From: an uncultured Alphaproteobacteria bacterium
GTDB taxonomy: Bacteria > Pseudomonadota > Alphaproteobacteria > RF32 > CAG-239
DNA length: 64,000 nt
Direction of reading: 5' to 3'
NCBI GenBank assembly: GCA_910584385.1
Contig: CAJUAK010000003.1
Location: forward strand, 1-64,000
The position numbers were made by a program, and so were the translations under genes. The notes beneath the pieces were generated by a model. The model was not told the DNA's origin. It saw nothing but the letters and a program-made list of their open reading frames with translations, and made no database searches. Below are positions 1 to 6,431 of this stretch, one piece after another (the stretch's first letter is position 1; each line of letters opens with the position of its first letter).

Positions 1-11
1 TTTTTATTCAT

Positions 12-34
12 CCACCACTAAAGTGGTGGTTTTC
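12..34 (+). terminator. Hairpin followed by T-run
   Basis: An 8-bp perfect stem (12-19 with 22-29, loop AA) is followed by TTTTCT. It would end a rightward transcript entering from outside the window. The opposite strand has no T-run. Confidence 0.45.
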
Positions 35-48
35 TACAAGGCGTCAAT

Positions 49-82
49 AAAAAAACCGCCAGGCTCAAAAGGCTGGCGGTTT
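49..82 (-). terminator. Rho-independent terminator of the 91-393 gene
   Basis: Stem ACCGCCAG/CTGGCGGT with an 8-nt loop. Read on the minus strand it is followed by a long T-run (complement of the A-run 46-55). It begins about 10 nt past the stop codon of the leftward gene. Confidence 0.8.
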
Positions 83-90
83 AATTGCGT

Positions 91-393
91 TTAGCACTGA
101 GATGTTTCATCAATGGCTTTTAAAGGCTCCTGAGAATTGTCATCTTTTGCCTGGGGTCGCGAACGGTATTCCTTCATCAATGCCATGTACTCAAGAAATT
201 TAACGTGATTATACCGGTCTTCAAGTTCGTCAAACAGAACGCTGAGCCTTACCGATAAATCTTGAGCAGACATTTGGGCGGCCTTTTCCCTAAACACTTT
301 TTTTATACCCTTTTCACGTGCGGACGCCATGGCAAACCCTGAGATTGCATAAAGGATAATAAGGACAAAGAAAATCAAAGCAAATAAAGTCAT
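91..393 (-). CDS. Small membrane protein of unknown function
   Basis: A 100-residue protein I do not recognise. Residues 1-23 form one strongly hydrophobic segment, so it is probably an N-terminal signal anchor. Basic residues follow directly (REKGIKKVFREK), which puts the rest in the cytoplasm by the positive-inside rule. The remainder is polar and probably helical (LSVLFDELEDRYNHVKFLEYM), with a low-complexity acidic tail. It stands alone, followed by a good terminator, and has no partner gene in the window. No catalytic motif is visible. The reading frame is supported by the terminator and by sensible composition. Confidence 0.6.
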   Translation of the reverse strand: MTLFALIFFVLIILYAISGFAMASAREKGIKKVFREKAAQMSAQDLSVRLSVLFDELEDRYNHVKFLEYMALMKEYRSRPQAKDDNSQEPLKAIDETSQC

Positions 394-523
394 AAGCTTT
401 TAAGTATATTGTTTAATAATATCTATGTAATTAAAATCTTGTTTAGATTAATTAATTTATGATTTAAAATCAATCGCTTTTTTCCGGAACTTTTAAATAT
501 TTAAAAAGAGGTTTAAAAACTTA

Positions 524-550
524 TTGACAAGTTTTATATTTCTCTATAGC
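524..550 (+). promoter_or_regulatory. Possible sigma70-type promoter for the 38-aa ORF
   Basis: TTGACA at 524-529 and TATAGC at 545-550, separated by 15 bp, in an AT-rich stretch. The spacing is short of the optimum. It sits 30 bp upstream of the small ORF at 581. Confidence 0.4.
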
Positions 551-580
551 CTTAAAAAGTTAACGTCTAAAAGGTATGTT

Positions 581-697
581 ATGTTGGAAACAGGTCAAAA
601 TTTTTCTTTATTTTTAAACGCTGGATATAGCGTTGCTTTGACCTGCTCTTTGTTTATTTCCATTATTTCTATTTTGATGCTGATTATCGGCCTCTGA
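581..697 (+). CDS. Putative 38-aa single-span membrane protein
   Basis: ATG at 581, stop TGA at 695-697. An AAAAGG Shine-Dalgarno ends 6 nt before the ATG and a promoter-like TTGACA lies upstream. The product starts with a short polar head (MLETGQNFSLF) and continues into about 20 hydrophobic residues ending at the C-terminus (LMLIIGL), typical of small inner-membrane regulatory or accessory peptides. It resembles CcmD or CydX only in general form, and no cytochrome genes are nearby, so I give no function. The ORF could be chance, but RBS, promoter and composition agree. Confidence 0.4.
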   Translation: MLETGQNFSLFLNAGYSVALTCSLFISIISILMLIIGL

Positions 698-789
698 GTA
701 TTTTCTCTTAATTAAAAGTGTGGGTGCTCAGAGGGATAGTGCGACACGCTTTTGCTATGAGAATAATTTATGATAATCAGGATAAGAAA

Positions 790-2499
790 ATGACAAACGA
801 AACAGAACAAACAATAGAAAAAACCAGACAGGCTTTTGCCGAATATTTTTCCCTCGCCGGCAAAAAGGATTTCAGACAATTTTACTATGACTGGCATGTT
901 GACAGCATGCTCGCTCCCTTTGCCGGAATGGTGACACTTTTTCATAAAGTTTATGGAAATGCGGCAGAGCAGAAATTCAGTGAATTTGCCGATGAAATCG
1001 CACAAAATGTCAGCGGATACAATAATGACAAGCCGCAACTCAGCCTTCTGAAGACTTCCCGGTATGCCCATAGCAGTTCAAAAAGGCTGGCAGCCCTGAT
1101 GGCCGGCATAGAAAGCTTTGGTTTTGATTTTAGGCAATTTGTATACAGCTTTGCACCGCAAAAAGATCATGACCGGGAATTTGGCAATTGGTTTGTTAAG
1201 CCGAATATGCCTTATTCCAACCATCATGGCTTGATGGTTGGCAGTGACATATTGCAATTTCTTAAAAAGAATTTTTCAAAAATAACATCTTCCGACAATG
1301 TTTATCTTAAAGCGCTTTACGCTGCAGACACATATCTGCGCCAACAGGTGGTAACCGGATATAGATATAATGGCGGCTATAATTTTACCAACCGCCGCAA
1401 CGCTATGCGAAAATTGCGGAATCTGCGAAACAGACTTTCAAAAAATGTCCAACAGCTCCCGCTGACGGAAAATTTGCAAAATGTTTTCCAGACTGAACAA
1501 CCCGGCGTTCCTGCCAGAAATAATTCTTACCGCCCGAATGGCTTTGAATTGGAATTTTATGTTCCCGAAGGGTTTGGCGACTATAACAAGCTGATTAATT
1601 ACCTTAAAGAAAAAAACGGCTGGCAGAGACTGTATTCGTCTAATAAGAACGCGGATGTGTACCAGGATAAAAATTCGGCCGGCGTCATTATGCGGGATGA
1701 AAGCCTGACAAGATATAATAATCTGGCAGCTGTGGAATATGCCAGTTCAATTATGCGAAACAAAGAAAACGAGCAAAACTGCCTTAAAATTTTAGATGCG
1801 TTTGACGAAGGGCATGTCAACGTACATTGTTCGCTGCATCAGCATATTTCTGCCGAAGGTTTTACCCTTGATACTTATAAAAGGCTGGTTAAAAGAATGA
1901 TGCAGCACGAGGCTGAAATCGTAAACGCCTTTGCGGCTCCGGAACGCCGCGATAATAAATTATTATACGCAACATACATCAGCCGCAATTTAAGCAATAA
2001 CGCCAAAAGAGATTACCCGTTTTTATGCGTTATGACGGATTTATGCGATAATAAGCAGGAATTAATTGATATGTCGGCTTTTGGGCACAAATATAAAACA
2101 TTGAACATCCTTCCGGAAAAGACTGTTGAATTCCGCTTTATGAATGCAAATTTTAATAAGCGTTTTGTGGAGGCTTTTCTGCAGTTTAACCGTGAATTTG
2201 TCAACTCGGCCATGGAAAACGCTCCGCAGCATTTAAACCGCCCGATGTTGAACAAATATAATTGGCATAACAACTGCCTTACCGATACTAAAACCGTACA
2301 ACACGCTTTGCCCTATTATTACCAGGTGTCATATGACAGTTACAGCCCTATGCAGCGCAGCACGTCAAAAGGCGTGGTTGAGGGAGAGCAAACTTATGCA
2401 CGTTTGGTTATGCATGCCTTGAATGAAACAGGAAAGTTGAAGTATGTTAATCCCGGACATAATAAAAAAATGAAGGAGATGATGTCTCGTGCAAAATAA
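790..2499 (+). CDS. Putative amidoligase (glutamine-synthetase-like fold, Amidoligase_2 type)
   Basis: A 569-aa protein. Residues 1-220 are unrecognised and mostly helical. The C-terminal half shows amidoligase hallmarks: GFELE at 251-255 (acidic metal ligands), HVNVH at 342-346 with further histidines at 350 and 352, and KYKTLNI followed by EFRF with Glu447 and Arg449. In this family ATP and Mg2+ are used to join a carboxylate to an amine, giving peptide or isopeptide bonds; the substrate cannot be read here. I chose ATG 790 because AGGA at 779-782 precedes it by 7 nt; an in-frame start at 718 has no such support. The last 11 nt overlap the downstream N-formylglutamate-amidohydrolase-like gene, so the two are probably translationally coupled and act on the same metabolite or protein tag. 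Confidence 0.7.
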   Translation: MTNETEQTIEKTRQAFAEYFSLAGKKDFRQFYYDWHVDSMLAPFAGMVTLFHKVYGNAAEQKFSEFADEIAQNVSGYNNDKPQLSLLKTSRYAHSSSKRLAALMAGIESFGFDFRQFVYSFAPQKDHDREFGNWFVKPNMPYSNHHGLMVGSDILQFLKKNFSKITSSDNVYLKALYAADTYLRQQVVTGYRYNGGYNFTNRRNAMRKLRNLRNRLSKNVQQLPLTENLQNVFQTEQPGVPARNNSYRPNGFELEFYVPEGFGDYNKLINYLKEKNGWQRLYSSNKNADVYQDKNSAGVIMRDESLTRYNNLAAVEYASSIMRNKENEQNCLKILDAFDEGHVNVHCSLHQHISAEGFTLDTYKRLVKRMMQHEAEIVNAFAAPERRDNKLLYATYISRNLSNNAKRDYPFLCVMTDLCDNKQELIDMSAFGHKYKTLNILPEKTVEFRFMNANFNKRFVEAFLQFNREFVNSAMENAPQHLNRPMLNKYNWHNNCLTDTKTVQHALPYYYQVSYDSYSPMQRSTSKGVVEGEQTYARLVMHALNETGKLKYVNPGHNKKMKEMMSRAK

Positions 2500-3223
2500 A
2501 ACATTTGAATTTATAACCGCTAACGGAAATGACCGCTTTATTTTAACTTGCGAGCACGCTTCTGCCGCTATTCCCGCGGAATATGAAAATTTAGGTTTAG
2601 CGCCTTATGAACTGAACCGCCATATTGCCCGGGACAAAGGTGCCGGGGAAGTCTGCCGGCTGTTGGCAAAGGAAATGGGATGCGCCGCTTTTTTAGGCAG
2701 ATATTCCCGTTTGCTGATAGATTTAAATCGCCGGACAGATGAAAATGAACTTATCCTTGAAGAAAGCGATATGACAATCATTCCTGCAAACCAAAATTTA
2801 ACCGGCGCTGAACGGAAAAAACGCATTCAAAGATATTATACCCCTTATTATAACGCATTAGAAAAATACATCGCCGGTTTGCAGCAAAAAGGCATTAAGC
2901 CTGTATTGTTTTCCATTCACAGCTACACGCCCCAGCTCAAAGGAGGAGCTTACCGCCCGTGGCAAGCCGGAATCTTATATCATAAACCGGCAGCTTTTGC
3001 CGATTACTTATATAAAGGCTTGGCGGCAGGTTCTAAAAATATCGGCGAAAATGTCCCCTATGATTTACGTAAATATAACACCGGCGCCGCTGTTATATGC
3101 GGGGAGGAAAAAGGGCTGGATTACGCTTTGATAGAAATACGCGATGACGAATTTGACAACTTAACCTCTGGTGCCGAAGAATGGGGCCGAGTTTTAGCTG
3201 ATTTGATGAAAGATTATATTTGA
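2489..3223 (+). CDS. N-formylglutamate amidohydrolase-like zinc amidase
   Basis: A 244-aa protein of the N-formylglutamate amidohydrolase family. Visible motifs are CEHAS at 21-25, RLLIDLNR at 74-81 and SIHSYTP at 142-148, all metal- or substrate-binding segments of the fold. Family members cleave an N-acyl amide bond on glutamate, as at the end of the formimino-glutamate route of histidine degradation. No hut genes are present here. The start is GTG at 2489, fixed by AAGGAGAT at 2473-2480 inside the upstream gene. The 11-nt overlap with an amidoligase gene suggests a make/break pair for an amide-linked glutamate-type conjugate; that is inference. A terminator follows at once. Confidence 0.8.
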   Translation: MQNKTFEFITANGNDRFILTCEHASAAIPAEYENLGLAPYELNRHIARDKGAGEVCRLLAKEMGCAAFLGRYSRLLIDLNRRTDENELILEESDMTIIPANQNLTGAERKKRIQRYYTPYYNALEKYIAGLQQKGIKPVLFSIHSYTPQLKGGAYRPWQAGILYHKPAAFADYLYKGLAAGSKNIGENVPYDLRKYNTGAAVICGEEKGLDYALIEIRDDEFDNLTSGAEEWGRVLADLMKDYI

Positions 3224-3257
3224 AAAAAACGCCTTCATTGCATGAAGGCGTTTTTTA
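3224..3257. terminator. Bidirectional terminator
   Basis: Near-perfect hairpin (GCCTTCAT / ATGAAGGC) flanked by an A-run on the left and a T-run on the right, so it can stop the rightward amidohydrolase transcript and the leftward 3288-3722 gene. Confidence 0.85.
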
Positions 3258-3287
3258 AGAAAATCGGGCAGATATCCAAAGAAGGTT

Positions 3288-3722
3288 TCACTCGCCCTTC
3301 AACAAAATGGTGTCCATGTTTTTACCCTCATACAGTTTTTCATAAGGCTTGACATAAAAGCGCAAACCCATAAAAACAAAGCTTAGTGCCGCAACGCCCG
3401 ACATTAGATAGCACATCCCTGCTAATCCGCCCAGCCAACCGGACAAGATAAGCAGCGCAGGCAGTGCTAACAGGAAATAGGGCGTGAAGACAAAGCACCA
3501 CCAGCGGATAAGCTTCTGCACCTTGATGAGCGCATCGACTTCTTTTTCTTCCGTGCCAAAAACGGCTTCGGGAAAACGGGTAAGGCGCAGGTTCCATTGC
3601 ACAATGGGCTTAAACCATATTTTACAGCAGTTCATACCCATTTCTTCCGGCGACTTCCCGTATCGGAAAATAAACTTCAGCTCGGCTTTTTTCAGCAGCT
3701 GTTCAAGGTCTTCTTTTTTCAT
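3288..3722 (-). CDS. Two-span membrane protein of unknown function
   Basis: A 144-aa protein not assigned to a family. It has a lysine-rich amphipathic N-terminus (MKKEDLEQLLKKAELK), a tryptophan/phenylalanine-rich middle and two hydrophobic segments at about residues 74-94 and 98-118, followed by a polar tail. Both termini are probably cytoplasmic. It is a single gene between a shared terminator and the deaminase gene on the same strand, with no motif that points to an activity. Confidence 0.6.
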   Translation of the reverse strand: MKKEDLEQLLKKAELKFIFRYGKSPEEMGMNCCKIWFKPIVQWNLRLTRFPEAVFGTEEKEVDALIKVQKLIRWWCFVFTPYFLLALPALLILSGWLGGLAGMCYLMSGVAALSFVFMGLRFYVKPYEKLYEGKNMDTILLKGE

Positions 3723-3800
3723 AAAAATATATTTGTAATGTTATAAATAATAGTTTGTTGAATCTGCTTATACATCAATTTCCGTAAAATTCAATAAATT

Positions 3801-4394
3801 TTAATTCTCCCTCTCCGGCTGGTAAACGGTATTGCCGCTTTTTACATAATCATGAAGCACTTTTTCGCCGGCATCCACTTCAATATTGCCATAAACCGTT
3901 ATTCCGCGTTTTTTAAACTCATTAAACCAATCGGGCTTAAACCCCTCGTCAAACCCAGTAATCTCCTCTACCCTTTTTGAAGGCACGCCGTAGTAAACAG
4001 CTTTAATTCCAGACCACATAATGCCGCCCAAGCACATCATGCAAGGTTCCGAGGTTACATAAAGGCTCAGGTTATATGCCGACAGGTCATAAGTCCCTAA
4101 TGCTTTTTCTGCTGCCCTGATTACATTCATTTCTGCGTGATTGTTGCTGCAATCTTCAGACACAACGCTGTTTGCCGTTTTGGCAATAAGCGTTCCTTTA
4201 TCATCATATACGGCTGCTAAAAACGGCCCGGAGCCTTTGGCAATGTAACCCGGCATTTCTTTTTGCAACTGCAAAATAATTTTTTGGGCTTTTTTCAGCT
4301 TTTCGACATTAATTTCCTCATTGGCAATTACTGCAACCTGTTCTTTTTTATTAAAAAAATTCATAAACTTTAGCATCTTCCTTATCCTTAACAT
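3801..4394 (-). CDS. Nucleoside/guanine deaminase family protein
   Basis: A 197-aa zinc-dependent deaminase of the cytidine deaminase fold. HAE at residues 86-88 supplies a zinc ligand and the proton-shuttling glutamate, and PCMMC at 117-121 supplies the two cysteine ligands. The C-terminal TGFDEGFKPDWF resembles the guanine deaminase (GuaD) branch rather than tRNA adenosine deaminase TadA, so deamination of guanine or a related purine is the best guess. The protein carries about 35 extra N-terminal residues; a later methionine (residue 7 or 11) could be the true start. It is monocistronic and divergent from the 4550 gene. Confidence 0.75.
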   Translation of the reverse strand: MLRIRKMLKFMNFFNKKEQVAVIANEEINVEKLKKAQKIILQLQKEMPGYIAKGSGPFLAAVYDDKGTLIAKTANSVVSEDCSNNHAEMNVIRAAEKALGTYDLSAYNLSLYVTSEPCMMCLGGIMWSGIKAVYYGVPSKRVEEITGFDEGFKPDWFNEFKKRGITVYGNIEVDAGEKVLHDYVKSGNTVYQPEREN

Positions 4395-4476
4395 AATGAT
4401 TGATTAATGTTAGGGGGAAGAGGATTATTTTTCAAGTTTTTTTATATCCGGGCACATGTTTTTCTAAAATGATATA

Positions 4477-4505
4477 TTGACAAAAAACAGATAACTCCTT
4501 ATTAT
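4477..4505 (+). promoter_or_regulatory. Sigma70-type promoter
   Basis: TTGACA at 4477-4482, a 17-bp spacer and TATTAT at 4500-4505. The predicted transcription start near 4512 is 38 nt before the ATG at 4550 and argues against the TTG at 4526 as start. Confidence 0.65.
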
Positions 4506-4549
4506 TTCTTCACAAATTATTACTATTGTATCACTTAATTTTTATATCA

Positions 4550-5032
4550 ATGGAACAAGAAAATTATTTTGAAGAAATTGCAATCTTTGCAAACGACTTC
4601 TCATCTATCCGCCAGTGGTTTATGCCTAAAGGCGCTAAAAGAACGCCGCAAGAAATTTTTGAAATGTATGATGTGATTATTGCATCATGGCAAAATCTCA
4701 GAAGCCGTTTTCCCAACAAATGGGTTTATAAAACTGTACGCAGGCTATTCATCAAACAAGCTGTGAGATATTTCGCAAAGAGCCCTGACCTCTGGCCAGA
4801 GCTTCCCGAGGCATTATGCTTGGAAATGCTTTCAAAAGCAAACCAAGGCTGGTTGTCGGGCGAACGCAATTACAAAAAGAAAGAGCTCCGCGGCAAATCC
4901 GACATGAATTATGCCTTTTGGAAATTCCTGCATGAATATTCTATCATCATCCTGAATTTTCCTAAAAGCTACAAAAAAAGCAGTTTCTGTTACAGATATT
5001 ATCTCTGGCACAGTGAGGAACATCGGTGTTAA
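4550..5032 (+). CDS. Hypothetical protein, 160 aa
   Basis: I do not recognise this protein. It is soluble, rich in aromatic and basic residues (WQNLRSRFPNKWVYKTVRRL, then KSYKKSSFCYRYYLWHSEEH at the end) and looks helical, without signal peptide or membrane span. The basic, aromatic C-terminus could bind nucleic acid or membrane, but there is no diagnostic motif. ATG 4550 is preferred over TTG 4526 because the promoter just upstream places transcription start near 4512. The gene is flanked by its own promoter and a long hairpin, so it is monocistronic. Confidence 0.55.
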   Translation: MEQENYFEEIAIFANDFSSIRQWFMPKGAKRTPQEIFEMYDVIIASWQNLRSRFPNKWVYKTVRRLFIKQAVRYFAKSPDLWPELPEALCLEMLSKANQGWLSGERNYKKKELRGKSDMNYAFWKFLHEYSIIILNFPKSYKKSSFCYRYYLWHSEEHRC

Positions 5033-5072
5033 AGAAGAGAGCTATTGGAAATTCCAATAGCTCTCTTCTTTA
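5032..5072 (+). terminator. Long perfect hairpin after the 4550-5032 gene
   Basis: An essentially perfect inverted repeat with arms of about 19 bp (5032-5050 and 5052-5070), starting at the stop codon. The T-run is weak (TTCTTTAT), so it may act in stability as well as termination. Confidence 0.65.
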
Positions 5073-5126
5073 TGGCTGGCAATTAAAACTGACTATTTCT
5101 AAAATAAAATTGGCATGCAAAACATC

Positions 5127-5154
5127 TTGACAAGCCATAAAAATGGTATAATAT
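5127..5154 (+). promoter_or_regulatory. Promoter of tRNA-Arg
   Basis: TTGACA at 5127-5132 with a TATAATAT box at 5147-5154. Spacing is 14 bp to TATAAT or 16 bp to TAATAT. It ends 14 bp before the mature tRNA. Confidence 0.65.
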
Positions 5155-5167
5155 TCGGTTCATCGTT

Positions 5168-5244
5168 GGTCCCGTAGCTCAGCTGGATAGAGCAACAGCC
5201 TTCTAAGCTGTGGGTCAGAAGTTCGAATCTTCTCGGGATCGCCA
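5168..5244 (+). tRNA. tRNA-Arg (anticodon TCT)
   Basis: A 77-nt cloverleaf. The acceptor stem GGTCCCG pairs with CGGGATC (one G-T), the D arm contains AGCTGGATAG, the anticodon loop CTTCTAA carries TCT, and the T arm is AGAAG-TTCGAAT-CTTCT. CCA is encoded at 5242-5244. It reads AGA codons (and AGG by wobble). Its 3' end is duplicated downstream at 5392-5415. Confidence 0.95.
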
Positions 5245-5251
5245 TTTATGT

Positions 5252-5276
5252 AAAAAGCCCGCTTGTCGGGCTTTTT
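5252..5276 (+). terminator. Terminator of tRNA-Arg
   Basis: Stem AAAAAGCCCG / CGGGCTTTTT with a CTTGT-type loop, directly after the encoded CCA. A near copy occurs at 5418-5444. Confidence 0.85.
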
Positions 5277-5280
5277 ACAT

Positions 5281-5415
5281 AAATTTGAGTTTCCCAAGAT
5301 TCGAACTTGTTCGGAGCGGGTAGTTGGCGAGCGCGATTTTAAGATGCGCGAGGCTTATGGCGCGAGGAGGCCCCGCTTAGCGGGAGTGCCCAATCTTCTC
5401 GGGATCGCCATTTAT
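5281..5415. repeat. GC-rich palindromic insert with partial tRNA-Arg copies
   Basis: Between the tRNA terminator and a second copy of the tRNA end lies about 110 bp that is much more GC-rich than its surroundings, with internal hairpins such as CCCGCT/AGCGGG at about 5372-5384 and several GCGCGAG-type motifs. On its left, 5293-5309 is an inverted copy of the T-arm. On its right, 5392-5415 is a 24-nt exact direct repeat of tRNA positions 5226-5249, and the following terminator is also copied with compensatory base changes. The region stays open in the frame of the downstream gene. It resembles a small palindromic repeat element of the Rickettsia RPE kind inserted at a tRNA 3' end; the family is unknown to me. 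Confidence 0.6.
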
Positions 5416-5417
5416 AT

Positions 5418-5444
5418 AAAAAGCCTGCTTATCAGGCTTTTTTT
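5418..5444 (+). terminator. Duplicated tRNA terminator
   Basis: AAAAAGCCTGC TTAT CAGGCTTTTTTT. Compared with 5252-5276 the stem differs by a paired C-to-T and G-to-A change that keeps pairing, so the hairpin looks selected. Confidence 0.75.
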
Positions 5445-5460
5445 GTTATGCAGAGGTTTT

Positions 5461-5775
5461 ATGAAGCAATTTACCAAAAGAACGGAAAATTTTAAGTGCG
5501 AACATTGCGGCACAGAGGTTATCGGCAACGGCTACACCAACCATTGCCCGCACTGCCTTTACAGCAAACATGTCGATATTAATCCCGGAGACCGGGCCAG
5601 TGATTGCGGCGGCTTAATGGAGCCTATTGATGCAGAAATGAAAAATGGCGAATATTTTATCATCCAACGCTGCCAAAAGTGCGGTTTTATCCGCAAGAAT
5701 AAATTCGGCAAAGATGATGAGTTCGATGCGCTTTTGCAAATTATGAAAAATAAAACCATTGCCCTTAAAGGCTAA
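5461..5775 (+). CDS. RNHCP-domain zinc-ribbon protein
   Basis: A 104-aa protein of the RNHCP family, named for a conserved motif that appears here as TNHCP at residues 26-30. It has cysteine pairs CEHC at 13-16, CPHC at 29-32 and CQKC at 71-74, suggesting one or two zinc ribbons, plus the family signature SKHVDINPGDRASDC. The biochemical role of the family is not established; a nucleic-acid or translation link is often supposed. ATG 5461 is chosen because AGAGG at 5452-5456 precedes it and the RNHCP homology begins at once. The frame is open upstream to 5263, but that part is the palindromic insert and tRNA repeat, not family sequence. Confidence 0.85.
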   Translation: MKQFTKRTENFKCEHCGTEVIGNGYTNHCPHCLYSKHVDINPGDRASDCGGLMEPIDAEMKNGEYFIIQRCQKCGFIRKNKFGKDDEFDALLQIMKNKTIALKG

Positions 5776-5778
5776 AAG

Positions 5779-5803
5779 CCCTCTCCGGAAGTATCCGGAG
5801 AGG
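5779..5803. terminator. Hairpin between convergent RNHCP and hsp20 genes
   Basis: A 10-bp perfect stem (CCTCTCCGGA / TCCGGAGAGG, loop AGTA) lies 4 nt after one stop codon and 7 nt before the other. T-runs are short on both sides, so it is probably a shared terminator or barrier. Confidence 0.55.
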
Positions 5804-5810
5804 ATATGCA

Positions 5811-6287
5811 TTATTTCTTTTTCACGTTAATCTTCTTAACTTTTTCCTGAGCCTGCGGCGTTTTGGGAATGGATATTTTTAAGATGCCGTCATTATAAGA
5901 TGCGTCTGTCAGGCTATAGTCCAAATCCCAAGGGAGAGGAATTGTCCTTTTTACCATTCCATAACTGATTTCAGAGAAATAGCTGTTTTTGTCTTTTTGT
6001 TCTGTTTCCGATCTCTTTTCTCCGGATATTGTCAGGTAACCGTCTGTGGAAATCTGAACATCGATATCCTTTTCGGAAATGCCCGGCAATTCTGCTGAAA
6101 CGGTAACTTCTTTCGGCGTTTCATATACGTCGATTTTGGGTTCTATATTTTCAGAATCTCCATGACGGGGAAAATCCAACATATTCCAAATATTGCTTAT
6201 AAAATTATGAAATTCTCCTACCGGATGGCGAGGCGCCGGCAGATTGTGCGGCTTCTTATGCGGAGCCGGATGATTTGGTTTATGCAT
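5811..6287 (-). CDS. Small heat-shock protein, Hsp20/alpha-crystallin family
   Basis: A 158-aa ATP-independent chaperone that holds unfolding proteins. The N-terminal 45 residues are His/Pro-rich (MHKPNHPAPHKKPH). The alpha-crystallin domain runs from about 48 to 150, with IDVYETPKEVTVSAELPGI and ISGEKRSE, and ends in a basic tail (KKINVKKK). The usual C-terminal I-x-I anchor may be the LKISIPK segment. Translation starts after an AAGGAGG-type site. It is monocistronic, and an upstream CTTG-N17-CTTATGT arrangement may be a heat-shock promoter. Confidence 0.92.
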   Translation of the reverse strand: MHKPNHPAPHKKPHNLPAPRHPVGEFHNFISNIWNMLDFPRHGDSENIEPKIDVYETPKEVTVSAELPGISEKDIDVQISTDGYLTISGEKRSETEQKDKNSYFSEISYGMVKRTIPLPWDLDYSLTDASYNDGILKISIPKTPQAQEKVKKINVKKK

Positions 6288-6322
6288 TTGTGCCTCCTTT
6301 TTTTATTAATAACCAGTAATGG

Positions 6323-6350
6323 ACATAAGAACAAACAAAAAAAATTCAAG
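6323..6350 (-). promoter_or_regulatory. Possible heat-shock (RpoH-like) promoter of hsp20
   Basis: On the minus strand CTTGAA (complement of 6345-6350) and CTTATGT (complement of 6323-6329); the spacer between CTTG and CTTATGT is 17 bp. This is near alphaproteobacterial RpoH-type promoters and suits the gene. It is inference from two short boxes. Confidence 0.4.
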
Positions 6351-6431
6351 TTTTATGAAAGGCTTTGTTTAAAAATGAAATATAGCAATTAAATCTAGAA
6401 AAAATTAACAATAGAATGGGAGATTTTTACA

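Noticed and set aside
718..789. Upstream start for the amidoligase gene
   Set aside because: No Shine-Dalgarno at 718; AGGA correctly placed for ATG 790.
4526..4549. TTG start for the 160-aa hypothetical protein
   Set aside because: It lies only about 14 nt after the predicted transcription start and lacks a ribosome site; ATG 4550 is in frame.
5391..5415. Possible second tRNA
   Set aside because: Only the 3' strand of the T stem and the acceptor end are present; no D arm or anticodon arm.
5263..5460. Sixty-six extra N-terminal codons in frame with the RNHCP protein
   Set aside because: This part is made of the tRNA terminator, the GC-rich palindromic insert and the tRNA copy, and has no family similarity. 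The RBS and the homology both begin at 5461.
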